Shown here one piece after another: positions 38,324 through 47,468 of a DNA stretch of 64,000 nt. Below the pieces are notes generated by a model that saw only the letters and a program-made list of their open reading frames with translations, had not been told where the DNA came from and did no database searches. Location: assembly GCA_963805715.1 (NCBI GenBank), contig CAWDVK010000008.1:347846-411845 (forward strand), read 5' to 3'. The translations under genes and the position numbers were made by a program. Origin of the DNA: CAWDVK01 sp963805715. GTDB taxonomy: Bacteria; Actinomycetota; Actinomycetes; Streptosporangiales; Streptosporangiaceae. The stretch's first letter is position 1. Each line of letters begins with the position of its first letter.

Positions 38324-40117
38324 TTAGCCGCCTGAGTGCGGCAGGAACTCCTGGACCTTGGTTAGCACGCCCTCCTTGACGATCCCCCAGCGGTCCTCGT
38401 CGCCCTTCAGGATCGCCCGGCCGGAGTCCTTCATCTGGTCCAGCGTGGCATGCGGCGGGATCGGCGGGACGTTCGGGTCGCAGCGGACGTCCAGCAGCGT
38501 CGGCCGCTCCGCCGACAGCGCCCGGTCCCACGCCGGGCCCAGGTCATCGGACTTGTCCACGGCGATGCCCTGCAGGCCCAGGGTGGCGGCCCAGGTGGCG
38601 TAGTCGACGCTCGGCAGGGTCTGGGACTCGGTGAATTTCGGCGCGCCTTCCATCGCGCGCATCTCCCAGGTCACCTGGTTCAGGTCGTCGTTGTGCAGCA
38701 CGGCGATGATGAGCCGCGGGTCAGCCCACTCCTGCCAGTAGTGCTTGATGGTGATCAGCTCCGCGAGCCCGTCCATCTGCATGGCCCCGTCGCCGGCGAA
38801 GACGATGACCGGCCGGTCCGGATTGCCGAACTTGGCGCCGATCCCGTACGGCACCCCTGGCCCCATCGTGGCGAGGTTCCCCGACAGCGAGCCGCGCATG
38901 TCGCCGTGGAACCGGAGGTGCCGGGCATACCAGTTCGCCGACGAGGCGGAGTCGGCCGTCACGATGGCGTTGCCGGGCAGCCGGGTCGACAGCTCGTGGA
39001 ACAGCCGCATGGGGTTGATCGGGTCGGCCTCGACCATGGCCTCGGCCTCCATCACCTCCCACCAGCGGGCCACCTGCTGCTCGATGTCCTCGCGCCAGGA
39101 CCGGTCCTGCTTGCGCTCGAGGTGCGGGATCAGCGCCCGCAGCGTGGCGGCGGCGTCCCCGACCAGATTGACCTCGTACGGGTAGCGCGTGCCGATGAAC
39201 TTGCCGTCGACGTCGATCTGGACCGCGCGGGCCTGGTCGAACTCGGGCAGGAACTGCGTGTAGGGGAAGCTGGAGCCCACCGTCAGCAGTGTGTCGCAGC
39301 CCATCATCATCTCGTAACTGGGCCGGGTGCCGAGCAGCCCGATCGAGCCGGTGATATAGGGCAGGTCGTCGGCCAGCACGTCCTTGCCGAGCAGCGGCTT
39401 GGCCACGCCCGCGCCGAGGAGCTCGGCCACCTGCTGCAGTTCCGCGCGGGCGCCGCGGGCACCCGAGCCGGCCAGGATGGCCACCTTCTTCCCGGCGTTC
39501 AGGACCTCGGCGGCGCGGGCGATCGCAGCATCATCGGGAACCGTGGTCGGCCAGTCCAGCCCCATGCTGGACGGCACCATCTTGAACGCGTGCGCCGGAG
39601 CCGAGTACTCCAGCTCCTGCACGTCGGACGGGATGATGATCGCCGTGGGCGCGCGCTCGGCGAGCGCGACGCGGATGGCCCGGTCCAGCACGTTGGGCAG
39701 CTGCTCGGGGACGGTGACCATCTGCACGTAGTCGCTGGCGACATCCTTGAACAGGGTCAGCAGGTCGACCTCCTGCTGGTAGGAGCCGCCCATCGCCGAT
39801 CTGCTGGTCTGGCCCATGATCGCGACCACCGGGACGTGGTCGAGCTTGGCGTCGTAGAGGCCGTTCAGCAGGTGGATGGCACCGGGACCGGAGGTCGCCA
39901 TGCACACCCCGAAGCGGCCGGTGAATTTCGCATAGCCGACGGCCTCGAATGCGCTCATCTCCTCGTGCCGGGCCTGGATGAACTTGGGGTTGTTGCCGGC
40001 GCGGCCCCAGGCGGCGAGGATGCCGTTGATGCCGTCACCAGGGAAGCCGAATACCTTGTCGACCCCCCATTCGCGCAGTCGGCTGAGCAGGTAATCGGCG
40101 ACGGTCGTGCTGGCCAT
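38324..40117 (-). CDS. Thiamine-diphosphate enzyme, pyruvate dehydrogenase (quinone)/oxidase type
   Basis: A 597-residue three-domain TPP enzyme. The Pyr domain begins ADYLLSRLREWGVDKVFGFPGDG with the cofactor-activating Glu in RHEEMSAFEA; the middle FAD-type domain spans about 185-340; the PP domain has GDGAMQMDGLAEL ending in HNDDLNQV as the Mg/TPP motif. It resembles PoxB, which oxidises pyruvate to acetate and CO2 with electrons to quinone, though some relatives are acetolactate or sulfoacetaldehyde enzymes. The C-terminus lacks an evident amphipathic lipid-binding helix. Upstream GGAGG is seen before ATG 40117. Confidence 0.85.
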   Translation of the reverse strand: MASTTVADYLLSRLREWGVDKVFGFPGDGINGILAAWGRAGNNPKFIQARHEEMSAFEAVGYAKFTGRFGVCMATSGPGAIHLLNGLYDAKLDHVPVVAIMGQTSRSAMGGSYQQEVDLLTLFKDVASDYVQMVTVPEQLPNVLDRAIRVALAERAPTAIIIPSDVQELEYSAPAHAFKMVPSSMGLDWPTTVPDDAAIARAAEVLNAGKKVAILAGSGARGARAELQQVAELLGAGVAKPLLGKDVLADDLPYITGSIGLLGTRPSYEMMMGCDTLLTVGSSFPYTQFLPEFDQARAVQIDVDGKFIGTRYPYEVNLVGDAAATLRALIPHLERKQDRSWREDIEQQVARWWEVMEAEAMVEADPINPMRLFHELSTRLPGNAIVTADSASSANWYARHLRFHGDMRGSLSGNLATMGPGVPYGIGAKFGNPDRPVIVFAGDGAMQMDGLAELITIKHYWQEWADPRLIIAVLHNDDLNQVTWEMRAMEGAPKFTESQTLPSVDYATWAATLGLQGIAVDKSDDLGPAWDRALSAERPTLLDVRCDPNVPPIPPHATLDQMKDSGRAILKGDEDRWGIVKEGVLTKVQEFLPHSGG

Positions 40118-41017
40118 CGGTGTCCTCCTTGGGAAACCTCAGCTACACAGGTTGAAAGGCCAGGGTTTGAGGTCATGACGGCTCAGGTTCGAGGGTGAGT
40201 CCAGTCTGGGCGAGGAACCCGTCGATGAGGGCGGGCCGGTACTGGATGCGCTTGAGCCGGTTCCTGACGGTGGCTGCGAGCTGGTCAACACTGCTGGCGG
40301 GGACGGCGACCAGCACAGCTGGGAGCGGCACCGGACAGGGCGCGGCGGTCGTGCTCCACGCGGTCGTGCGCCCCGGAATCTCGGCCAGTGGACGGGGTGT
40401 CACTCAATAAGCGGATCATCGACCTTCGAGACGTCGCCTATACGGCCTTCAGGCCCGGCAGCGGTAACACGATCGGAGTGAGATCGCGGGCAAGTGTCAG
40501 GACCGTCGAGGCCGCTCTGCTGGCCTACCCTGCGGTCGTTGGCGTCTCCAGGGAATCCAGGCCCGCTCCCGGTCCTGCCGTGAAGTCCTGGCGGCCGCCG
40601 ACCGGGCGGCGCGAGCGCTGTCAGGAGGACCGGAGCAGCCGCCTCAAGTCGTCGTGCAGCGGAACCTGACGGATGCCGGGGGCCACTTGCTGGTGCCGGT
40701 GACAAACTCAGGATCGGCGAGGCGGCACCCGTAGGGGTCAGCGCTGGTGACCTGTGTTAGCCGGATGCCCGTGCTGCCGGTGCCATACGAGTGGACGGTG
40801 AGGTAAGCGTCAGAGTGAGCGGTGAAGCCCGAACGCCATGAATGTCAACACCTGCCTGTCGCCCCGGAGGTCTCCCGCGAAGCCGCCGCCCGCATGCTCT
40901 GGTAAGGCGAAGAGGACGGCGAATGAACCGCCGTTGCTGCTCGCGTTGCTGCTTTGGCTGGTGCAGTGGCTGGTATCGGTCAAGCCTGTAGCTGTGCTGA
41001 CCTGGTGTTTGTGCTGG
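40118..41017. other. Left flank of the tRNA-Lys island array, no supported gene
   Basis: About 900 bases without a convincing gene. A minus-strand frame at 40173-40403 (76 residues, with VDQLAATVRNRLKRIQYRP) has plausible codon use but no family I recognise and could be a fragment. This is probably the original DNA downstream of tRNA-Lys before the islands arrived. Confidence 0.4.
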
Positions 41018-41059
41018 TGGGGCACCTGGGGCTCGAACCCAGAGCCCACGGATTAAAAG
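41018..41059 (-). repeat. tRNA-Lys 3'-end copy 1 (attachment-site-like)
   Basis: 42 bases match the 3' part of the intact tRNA-Lys at 48559 (T arm, variable loop, half of the anticodon arm) with two mismatches, then similarity to the tRNA ends. No 5' half is present. This is the footprint left when an element integrates at a tRNA 3' end. Confidence 0.8.
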
Positions 41060-41362
41060 CAGACCGCTGCATCGCACCGACCGCACCGATGCCCCGCGAA
41101 AATGCCCGGAAAGCACATACTGCACCCAGTCGCCGCTAGTACCCGTTCCACGAGCCGTTCCACGACTTCCGGGCTGCGCCTGCGCCTCGTCGTCACCGCA
41201 CGTAGCTGACGGAAACGGTAGCGGTCAGGCCGGATGCCCGGAAGTGGGCGCCATCCGGCGGCGCGCGGGGGGTCAGTTGCCTCAGCCTTCGGGACACTGG
41301 ACAGCAGCGGTATAGCGACTTTGCGGCTTGACCGCAAAGCAGTTTTACGGCAACATAAAGGA

Positions 41363-41683
41363 ATGGGAACCTATCACGGCTATGCGGCCATCCAGGGTCG
41401 GGGGACAGTTGCGCTTCCGGCTGAGCTGCGGCGCAAGTACCGGCTGGATGAGCCTGGCGCGCAACTGGAGGTGGTCGAGCGGCCAGACGGGGTGATCGAG
41501 CTGCGGCCGACCTTGCCGGTGCCGCTGGATGAGATGTGGTTCTGGGATCGGGGGCACCAGGCAGCCGAGCGGGAGGCGGAGGAGGATCTGGCGGCGGGCC
41601 GGTTCCGCACGTTCGATGACGGGGAATCGTTCTTGGCTGACCTTGCTGCACTGGCAGCAGCCGGGGATGAGCATGGCCGGTGA
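41363..41683 (+). CDS. AbrB/MazE-type DNA-binding antitoxin
   Basis: A 106-residue protein. Its N-terminal 45 residues form a swapped-hairpin AbrB fold (YAAIQGRGTVALPAELRRKYRLDEPGAQLEVVERPDGVIELRP). The C-terminal part (EREAEEDLAAGRFRTFDDGESFLADL) resembles the flexible toxin-wrapping tail of antitoxins. A GTGA overlap couples it to the next gene. It would bind both its promoter and the toxin. Confidence 0.82.
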   Translation: MGTYHGYAAIQGRGTVALPAELRRKYRLDEPGAQLEVVERPDGVIELRPTLPVPLDEMWFWDRGHQAAEREAEEDLAAGRFRTFDDGESFLADLAALAAAGDEHGR

Positions 41684-41991
41684 AGTACCGGTCCGCCGAG
41701 TCGTTCCGCAACGACTTCCGGAGGTTGCCCGCTGAGCACCAGCGGATGTTCCAGGAGGTCTTGCGGAAGTATTTCCTGCCCGCAGTAGCCGCCGGGTCGT
41801 TCGGCGGCTCGCCGCCCTGGCCCGCGCGGCTGCGGATCCATCGGCTTGCCAATACCGAGATCTACTCGCTGACCTGGAAGTTCGCCTCGCCCGGCGGAAG
41901 GGCGACCTTTCATCTTGACAAGGCCGAGGATGGAGATCCGGTGCTGGTGTGGCGACGCATAGGTGACCATGGCATCTACGGCCGCCCGTGA
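41680..41991 (+). CDS. RelE/ParE-like toxin
   Basis: A 103-residue basic protein starting at GTG 41680 inside the antitoxin stop. Features of the RelE/ParE fold are FRNDFRRLPAEHQRMFQEV (N-terminal helices) and, further on, IYSLTWKFASPGGRATFHLD with VLVWRRIGDHGIY at the end, the usual strand-with-basic-residues core. Such toxins cut mRNA on ribosomes or poison gyrase; which one is not clear. Confidence 0.75.
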   Translation: MKYRSAESFRNDFRRLPAEHQRMFQEVLRKYFLPAVAAGSFGGSPPWPARLRIHRLANTEIYSLTWKFASPGGRATFHLDKAEDGDPVLVWRRIGDHGIYGRP

Positions 41992-42473
41992 CAATTCGTG
42001 ACCGCCATGCGGTCTGTGGGAGCGGTCGCAGGGACGCCCCGGCGGATCCTGGTATGAGCTCGGACCCTTCCGCTTCCTGCCCGGACCCGCCGTCAGATAC
42101 GAACTGCATCCGGTCCGGCCGTCGACCGGGCGCTCGCGAACTCGTCACGGAGCGTGGCAGAACCGCCTGCCGGGTGAGCGCGCAATGCCGCCGATCTGCA
42201 CTGGAAGTTCGCCCCAGGCGTTCGCCCAGATGGCGACACAGATCCGCCTGGTCGGCTTGCCAGTATGTGGCGTGGCCGGAATCGGCTGCTCAGATATGGG
42301 TGTTCGGCGCTGCCAATGCCGGGCGACGCACCTACAACGGAAGGCTGCTGTTACCCGTCATGCGGGCTGTGCCGATGCGCGCTTGGACGAGCGGCCGCAT
42401 GCGGCGGCTCAGACGATGGAGCGTCATTGCCACGTCACGGCCGTTGGAGGCGTCTGCAGGCTGAGCCGACGCG
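41992..42473. other. Gene-free stretch between the toxin and CBS genes
   Basis: Overlapping short frames exist on the plus strand but none has conserved features or a ribosome-binding site. Composition is a little less GC-rich than the chromosome. Probably decayed DNA. Confidence 0.4.
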
Positions 42474-42908
42474 TTAGCGGCTACCCGTGATGTAGTTGGT
42501 CAATGCGGCTCGCTCGGCTTCGAGCTCGTCGATACGGTTCTTCACCACGTCGCCGATGCTCACGATCCCTCGCAAGCCGCCGTCAACCACGACCGGCGCG
42601 TGCCTCACCCGGTGCTCGGTCATCATGCGCATGACCTCCTCGAGCGGGGTCTGTGGCGTGACCGTGTGCACCTCGGCTGTGTAGATAGCCGTGACCTCCT
42701 CGGACATCACCGCGGCGCCTCGCCGGGCCAGCGCTCGGACGATGTCCCGCTCACTGGCGATCCCGTCGACCGAGGTGCCGTTGCGAGAGACGACGACAGC
42801 ACCGATCCGATGTTCGGCGAGCACCGCCAGAAGGCGCCGCACCCTCGTGTCCGGGGTGACGGTGACGACCTGCGTGCCCTTGACGCGAAGCACATCGCTG
42901 ATACGCAT
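42474..42908 (-). CDS. Tandem CBS-domain protein
   Basis: A 144-residue protein from the ATG at 42908, with GGAGG five bases upstream. Two CBS motifs fill it: residues about 10-62 (VVTVTPDTRVRRLLAVLAEH, then GIASERDIVRAL) and about 77-130 (VHTVTPQTPLEEVMRMMTEH, then GIVSIGDVVK). CBS pairs bind adenine nucleotides and act as energy sensors; stand-alone forms like this occur with dormancy or stress genes. No partner domain is attached. Confidence 0.9.
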   Translation of the reverse strand: MRISDVLRVKGTQVVTVTPDTRVRRLLAVLAEHRIGAVVVSRNGTSVDGIASERDIVRALARRGAAVMSEEVTAIYTAEVHTVTPQTPLEEVMRMMTEHRVRHAPVVVDGGLRGIVSIGDVVKNRIDELEAERAALTNYITGSR

Positions 42909-43149
42909 GCGGCCCTCCGAAGCACCGGTGCGGCGCTGATCGTGTGCCCACCGGCACCCCCAGGCTATTACTTCAACCCGCGGTTGCCGGGTAGATGATC
43001 GGCGGTGGATCCCGGGGCATTGGCCGGGCTCGGGTATGGCGACCCGCATAGCAGCGGCCGCGGCGTGGTCAGTAAGGAGCGCCCGTCTCTGGGCGGCCGC
43101 GTCGCGGTTAGGAGCGGGCTTGGCGGCGCGTTCGTGGGCGGTCCTGACG

Positions 43150-43547
43150 CATACGTCCTGTCACCGGGACGCCCGGGCGGGCATGTCGTGCGGCGGGCGG
43201 CGCAGTTCGCTGCGGCCACCTAGGCGGAGCTGATCGGCGTGTACGTCCGTACGCCCAGCGGCCTAGTCGAGGCCGAGCCGGTATGGCTGGAAGGCCAGCG
43301 CCGACTGCTCGCCGATCTGGGCGGTCGCTACGCGGAGATCACCGGTGCCGACGTGGCCATGGCCATCCTCGACTTCGCTCATGCCGAGCATGCCGCCCGG
43401 GTTGTCCTGGGCAGCACCCGGCGCACTCGCGCGTACGAGCCGCTGCACTGCTCGGTGATCGGCCGCATCATCTCCCGCGCCGGGCTGATCGAGGTGCACC
43501 TCGTTCCGGCGTTCCAGCCGCCCAAAGCACTCGCTGACCGCGCCTGA
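43150..43547 (+). pseudogene. KdpD-like universal-stress-domain fragment with in-frame stop
   Basis: The frame reads VLSPGRPGGHVVRRAAQFAAAT, then TAG (43221-43223), then AELIGVYVRTPSGL and on to ARVVLGSTRRTR and SVIGRIISRAGLIEVHLVP. This is the USP-like sensory region of KdpD-type histidine kinases. A Lys or similar is expected at the TAG. The kinase, transmembrane and N-terminal domains are absent, so it is a fragment. Confidence 0.6.
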
Positions 43548-43641
43548 AGCGTCCGCCGCGACAGCGCAGGGCGGAGCTGCCGCCCAGGCGACGGCTCGTG
43601 GGCTGGCTGCTCGCAGTCCCGGCCCGGGTCGCCGTCACCGT

Positions 43642-43886
43642 GAATCACCTGCGTGGCCGCCACTATCTCAGCCACCGTGAGGTCGGATTCTCGTGGCACG
43701 ATTGACCAAGCAGTCACTCTATGTGACCTTCGCCGAATCGAATGGGCCGTCGAGGGCCGCGCAGGAAGGCGGTCGTGGAACGAGTGGTCGTTCCACGACT
43801 GTTGTAGCGCTGGATTCTGCTCAGGCAAGAAACAGCAGCTCAGAGCGGGTGGGGCGCCTGGGGCTCGAACCCAGAACCCACGGATT
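43642..43886. repeat. 245-base direct repeat, copy A
   Basis: Matches 48351-48595 with only three mismatches at a constant offset of 4709 bases. It ends inside the tRNA-Lys 3' copy. It contains the inverted repeat at 43772-43799. Confidence 0.95.
43772..43799. promoter_or_regulatory. 12-base perfect inverted repeat in the direct repeat
   Basis: GTCGTGGAACGA and TCGTTCCACGAC are separated by GTGG. The same structure is at 48481-48508. Related CGTTCCACGAG motifs lie at 41144 and 43985, at the other end of each unit, so it may be a recombinase-binding site or a hairpin. Confidence 0.55.
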
Positions 43887-43891
43887 TAAAG
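43850..43891 (-). repeat. tRNA-Lys 3'-end copy 2 (attachment-site-like)
   Basis: Identical to the intact tRNA 3' part through the GGATT of the anticodon arm, then a single substitution, then divergence. No 5' half follows. Marks the junction of island units 1 and 2. Confidence 0.85.
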
Positions 43892-44163
43892 AGGACCGCT
43901 CGGCCGCCCTGGGCGCCCGGCCTGCACCAATGTCCCGCGAATATGCCCGGAAGGCGCACACTGCACATAGTCGCTACCGGCACTCGTTCCACGAGACGTT
44001 CCACGGAACCCGCGCCATGCGCCGCCATCTCCGTGACAAAGCGTAGCCGGGCGGCGATCTCGTGGCGGTCAGAAGGCGAGCCAGGAGCGGCGGGACGTGT
44101 ACAGCCGCTCCTGGCCGGCCCGCCAGGTGGCCGGCATGGCGGGCTTGGGTGCTGCGGCAGGGT

Positions 44164-44703
44164 TCAGGCGACCAGTCGGGCGACCAGGGGCCGGTCCTGC
44201 TGGGGCAGGTCGCGTAGTCCCGAGCGGACGGTCAGGGCCGCGCCGATCAGGGCGCAGGCGCGGGCGGTCTCCGCGGCTAGGTGATCGACCTCGCCGAGCT
44301 TCGAGGCGGCCAGCCATGCGGACACCTCGGCCCAGGAGTACAGGCTGCCGCGCTGGTGCCTGACCCTCGGCTCGGGAAAGCCCCCCGGGCCGCGCTCGCC
44401 GGTCACCCAGTAGCGCACCGAGGTGCTCGTGACCTTCGCCCGCTCGGCGATCTCGCCGACGCTGACCTGATCCGCCGCCACCCCGGTGACCGTCATCCCG
44501 GCAGCCTCGGTGTCCTCGATCGCGGAGATGACGGCCTGCACCGCGTCGTCAGCCTCGCGCGAGAACATGACCCGCCCGCCGCGGTGATCTCCCTGGACCG
44601 CCGCGTCGATGCCGCGGGCTGCGGTCAGCACATCGCCCAGGGCCTCGACGTGGTCCTCGGTGACCGGGCCCGCCACCTCCAGGTCGAACCAGTACACGTT
44701 CAT
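44164..44703 (-). CDS. HTH protein, likely antitoxin/partner of HicA-like gene
   Basis: A 179-residue protein from ATG at 44703 (MNVYWFDLEV). The first 75 residues form an alpha/beta domain (EVAGPVTEDHVEALGDVLTAA, then GRVMFSREADDAVQAVISAIEDTEAAG). Residues 85-140 are an excisionase/MerR-like helix-turn-helix (VSVGEIAERAKVTSTSVRYWVTG and YSWAEVSAWLA). Its start overlaps the stop of the upstream HicA-like gene. DNA-binding autoregulator plus toxin neutraliser is the likely role by context. Confidence 0.65.
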   Translation of the reverse strand: MNVYWFDLEVAGPVTEDHVEALGDVLTAARGIDAAVQGDHRGGRVMFSREADDAVQAVISAIEDTEAAGMTVTGVAADQVSVGEIAERAKVTSTSVRYWVTGERGPGGFPEPRVRHQRGSLYSWAEVSAWLAASKLGEVDHLAAETARACALIGAALTVRSGLRDLPQQDRPLVARLVA

Positions 44704-44930
44704 GTCGTGTCCTTCCCCGAGTGCTCGCATCGTTCCAGCGCCCGCCTGATCTTCGCCGCCTCGTGCTCCGGCACCCTGGGCGTACCGTAGACCGACAGCG
44801 GCGGGCACCCGTCCGTGCCGCCCGGGCAGTACACGCGGGCGTAGGCATGTGCCCTGCCGCCGGTGATCTGAACCCGCCACCCGGCGGCCTCCAGCTCTCC
44901 GATCGCTGCGAGGATCTCCTTGGCGGGCAT
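44700..44930 (-). CDS. HicA-like small toxin
   Basis: A 76-residue protein. The N-terminal helix MPAKEILAAIGELEAAGWRV, then the strand ITGGRAHAYARVYCP with a candidate active His, resembles the double-stranded-RNA-binding fold of HicA mRNA interferases. It has an added CPGGTDGC loop. Its TGA overlaps the ATG of the HTH gene by the ATGA arrangement, so the two are an operon. Confidence 0.65.
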   Translation of the reverse strand: MPAKEILAAIGELEAAGWRVQITGGRAHAYARVYCPGGTDGCPPLSVYGTPRVPEHEAAKIRRALERCEHSGKDTT

Positions 44931-45159
44931 GTTGCCTAAACTACAACATCAGTTGCGCGGGGCACAACACTGATCAGCTGGGCTCGCCGGGCTCACGCGC
45001 GGCGGGAAACGTCACCTGAATTCAGGCGGCGGACCGAGGCTAGCCACGCCCGGCAGGGCGCGGGATTCCCGCAGTCCGCAGATCAGCGAGCCGGCCAGCA
45101 TCCGCCGCTGGCGTAACGGCACCCGCTCCGTGAGGGGACCCGATCGCGCGGCAGCGAGG

Positions 45160-45873
45160 ATGGCCATCATCCACAGCACCACGATGAGCCCGGGCAAGCT
45201 GGAGCTGCTGGCGGCCTGATTGCCTGCTCAGCCGTGGTAGCGCCAGACGGGACACGAACCGGACTTGGCCAAGGCTGGCGGGTTCCGGCTCGATGAACCT
45301 CAGGGCGAGGTCAGCATCGAGTTCATGGTGGTCACCAACGGATCTGGGAACCGGGCGACTGCCTACCCGGTACCACTCACCTACCGGGCAGGCGCGCTCG
45401 CCGGCGCTGACGGCGGGCTGATCGGCACATCTGAGCACGGGGTGCTGGGGCGCCGCTGCATTTACGACGGCGCTCACGATCCGGTTCTCCTCGCTCAGCT
45501 GGTTGCGCTCATCCAGGGAGAGGCTGAACCGCAAGCACAGAGCGTCAGCAATGCGGCAGACCTAGCGGTCACCGGCCAGGCGGTGGCTACGGGTTCCCTG
45601 ATACCGGTCTGGCCCGCCGTTGCAGCCAACGGGCCGTCCAGCACCGATCTGCGGGTCGAAACCGCCAGCGCAGACGACGTGCCAGCCGGCGAGCCCACCC
45701 TGCGCATGAACAGAATTCTTCAGCCCGGCGACCGCATCGATGGCAACCGCGATGCAGGACCGCCATGTCTTTCCGCCACCTGGCGCTTGCCTGATGGCAC
45801 ACACGTCCGCGGCGTCTTCGCCACGCCCGGTACTCGCGAATCTGAGCACCTCCCACCCATCTGGCAAGCTTGA
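45160..45873 (+). pseudogene. Maltokinase N-terminal cap-like protein, two nonsense codons
   Basis: ATG 45160 opens MAIIHSTTMSPGKLELLAA, typical of maltokinase-cap-like proteins, then TGA at 45217 and TAG at 45238 occur in the same frame where Trp and Tyr are expected. Beyond them the same frame runs through GGFRLDEPQGEVSIEFMV, TSEHGVLGRRCIYDG and ATWRLPDGTHVRG to 45873. The cap domain sits at the start of maltokinase, and stand-alone copies exist in actinomycetes. As written it cannot be made full length. A late start at 45265 would lose the first 35 residues. Confidence 0.75.
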
Positions 45874-46099
45874 TCGCCAGGCGCGCGTAGTCGGCGATCC
45901 GGCGCTGCGTCGCCCTGCGAGCCCGTAACAGTCGGTGATCCTCCCTCGAGATGACGGGCGCACAACGCCGCCGATCGGTGTGGCCTTTACTGCAAGCGCG
46001 ATGTGAGCGTTGTCCACTCCGATGAGATGATCTGGATCTTGAGGGCCTTCGCGGCCACAAGGACCAACGACCCTGGTTGCACGCCCAGGGTCGTTATAT

Positions 46100-46978
46100 A
46101 TGGGCTTTGTGGAAGCATCACAAAATGACTGGCTCGGGGGCCGTCAATTCGACGTGGACAGGTACCTGCACGGCGCCACGCTCGAAGAAACCGTCGCCAC
46201 AGGGGTCTACTGCCTGGTCACCGGGAAACGGCGAGACTCGAACGTCTACTTCGTGCAGTCGGGCGAAACCTGGGTTTTGGTCGACACCGCATGGCGGGGC
46301 CGGGCCGAGCTGATCAGGAGCGCAGCGGAGACCCTGTTCGGGGTTGGCGCCTGCCCACGAGCGATCGTGCTGACGCACGTGCACCCGGACCACGCTGGCT
46401 CCGCTTCCGAACTGGCCCACATGTGGGACGTCACCGTGTACGTGCACCCCGACGAACTGCCATTGCCCCCCTCTGGCCGCATCATCGGCGCCCTGGCCCG
46501 TGTCGAGCGGAGCTGGATGTTCCCCTCCGGGCAGGACGGGCTGAGCCCTATCGACCCGAACGTAGGCGTCCCCGGCCTGCCGGACTGGCAGGTCATCCCC
46601 ACGCCCGGCCACACCCCTGGCCACCTGGCGCTGTTTCGGGAGGGAGACCGTGCCCTCATCCCGGGCGACGCCGTCCTAACCGTCAACCTCAATTCGCTTG
46701 GCGACGCCCTGTCGCAAAGGCACACCCTCGGCGGGCCACCGCGCTTTGCCACTTGGAACTGGCGAGCAGCAACCGAGTCTGTGTCTGAACTGGCCCGGCT
46801 GGAGCCGAGCGTGCTGGCGCCGGGCCACGGAAGACCGATGGCCGGCCCGGTGCTTGCTCCGGCTTTGAGGGCTCTGGGCGAGCAACTCAACAACCCTGGC
46901 AGCGCGGGCTCATCCGCGGGCCACAAGCTGACGGAGCGGGTCCTCAACTTCTTCGACTACAGTCGCCGGGCCCGCTAA
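46100..46978 (+). CDS. MBL-fold metallo-hydrolase
   Basis: A 292-residue beta-lactamase-fold protein. Zinc ligands are in THVHPDHAG, GHTPGH, PGDAV and APGHGRP, all in order and spacing for a two-metal centre. It resembles Zn-hydrolases of the glyoxalase II/lactonase branch. The gene is preceded by a 225-base gap without a clear ribosome-binding site. Substrate unknown. Confidence 0.88.
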   Translation: MGFVEASQNDWLGGRQFDVDRYLHGATLEETVATGVYCLVTGKRRDSNVYFVQSGETWVLVDTAWRGRAELIRSAAETLFGVGACPRAIVLTHVHPDHAGSASELAHMWDVTVYVHPDELPLPPSGRIIGALARVERSWMFPSGQDGLSPIDPNVGVPGLPDWQVIPTPGHTPGHLALFREGDRALIPGDAVLTVNLNSLGDALSQRHTLGGPPRFATWNWRAATESVSELARLEPSVLAPGHGRPMAGPVLAPALRALGEQLNNPGSAGSSAGHKLTERVLNFFDYSRRAR

Positions 46979-47468
46979 CGCCGATTTCCGCGCAGCTCAT
47001 TCGGCCCCACTCCTCGGATGATCTCTCAGGCGCTTACAGCGGGTTCGCCCAGGTCAGCCATGTCGGACTGGCCTGGGGACGCCTGCTGTCATTGCGGCGA
47101 TCTCGCTGCCATGACATCGCTGATCGTTTCCGAGTGCTCCGGCCCGCAACCGCAAAGCCACGCCCGAATTCGACCGTGATCATGCTCTGCATGCCCGTTT
47201 GCCCTCGCTGCTTGTCGCTGGCTGTTCGCTCAGCGTGGCGGACACAGCTCGATAACAAATACAGTGGGCCGCCCGCGCAACGAGATCGCCCCCTGCATCG
47301 CTCGGCGCCTGACTGTCATCAGCATGCGTTCCTGCACGTCAGACTCGTACCCCACATCGACTTCACGGCGGATTGCTGGCTGAAAGTTGCCCTAACTGGC
47401 TGCGTGGAAATCCGCGCTAACGGCCCCACGGTGTTCCCGCACCGTCGCGCTCGTGACAGCGAACGGCG
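46979..47468. other. Gene-free stretch between the MBL and flavodoxin genes
   Basis: About 490 bases between convergent genes. Short frames on both strands have no conserved features. Composition is less GC-rich than in the chromosome. Likely relic island DNA. Confidence 0.4.

Larger units (their letters stand above)
41060..43849. mobile_element. Degenerate integrative island unit 1
   Basis: Bounded by tRNA-Lys 3' copies at 41018 and 43850. Its left end (about 110 bases, including CGTTCCACGAG motifs) resembles that of unit 2, and its right end is the same 208-base block that ends unit 2. It carries a toxin-antitoxin-like pair, a CBS protein and a KdpD fragment, but no integrase. Confidence 0.6.

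Noticed and set aside
40173..40403. 76-residue minus-strand gene
   Set aside because: No recognisable family, no ribosome-binding site; kept only as a possible fragment in the gap description.
41018..41059. A functional second tRNA-Lys gene
   Set aside because: Only the 3' half matches; no D arm or 5' acceptor strand can be formed from the following bases.
43693..44046. Frames crossing the 245-base repeat (also 48402-48650 and minus-strand 47785-48537)
   Set aside because: They pass through tRNA sequence and have no protein features; the repeat is better explained as attachment-region DNA.
45217..45240. Programmed stop-codon readthrough or recoding in the maltokinase-cap gene
   Set aside because: Both stops replace expected Trp/Tyr by single changes, no SECIS-like or recoding signal is visible, and the neighbourhood is full of decayed genes.
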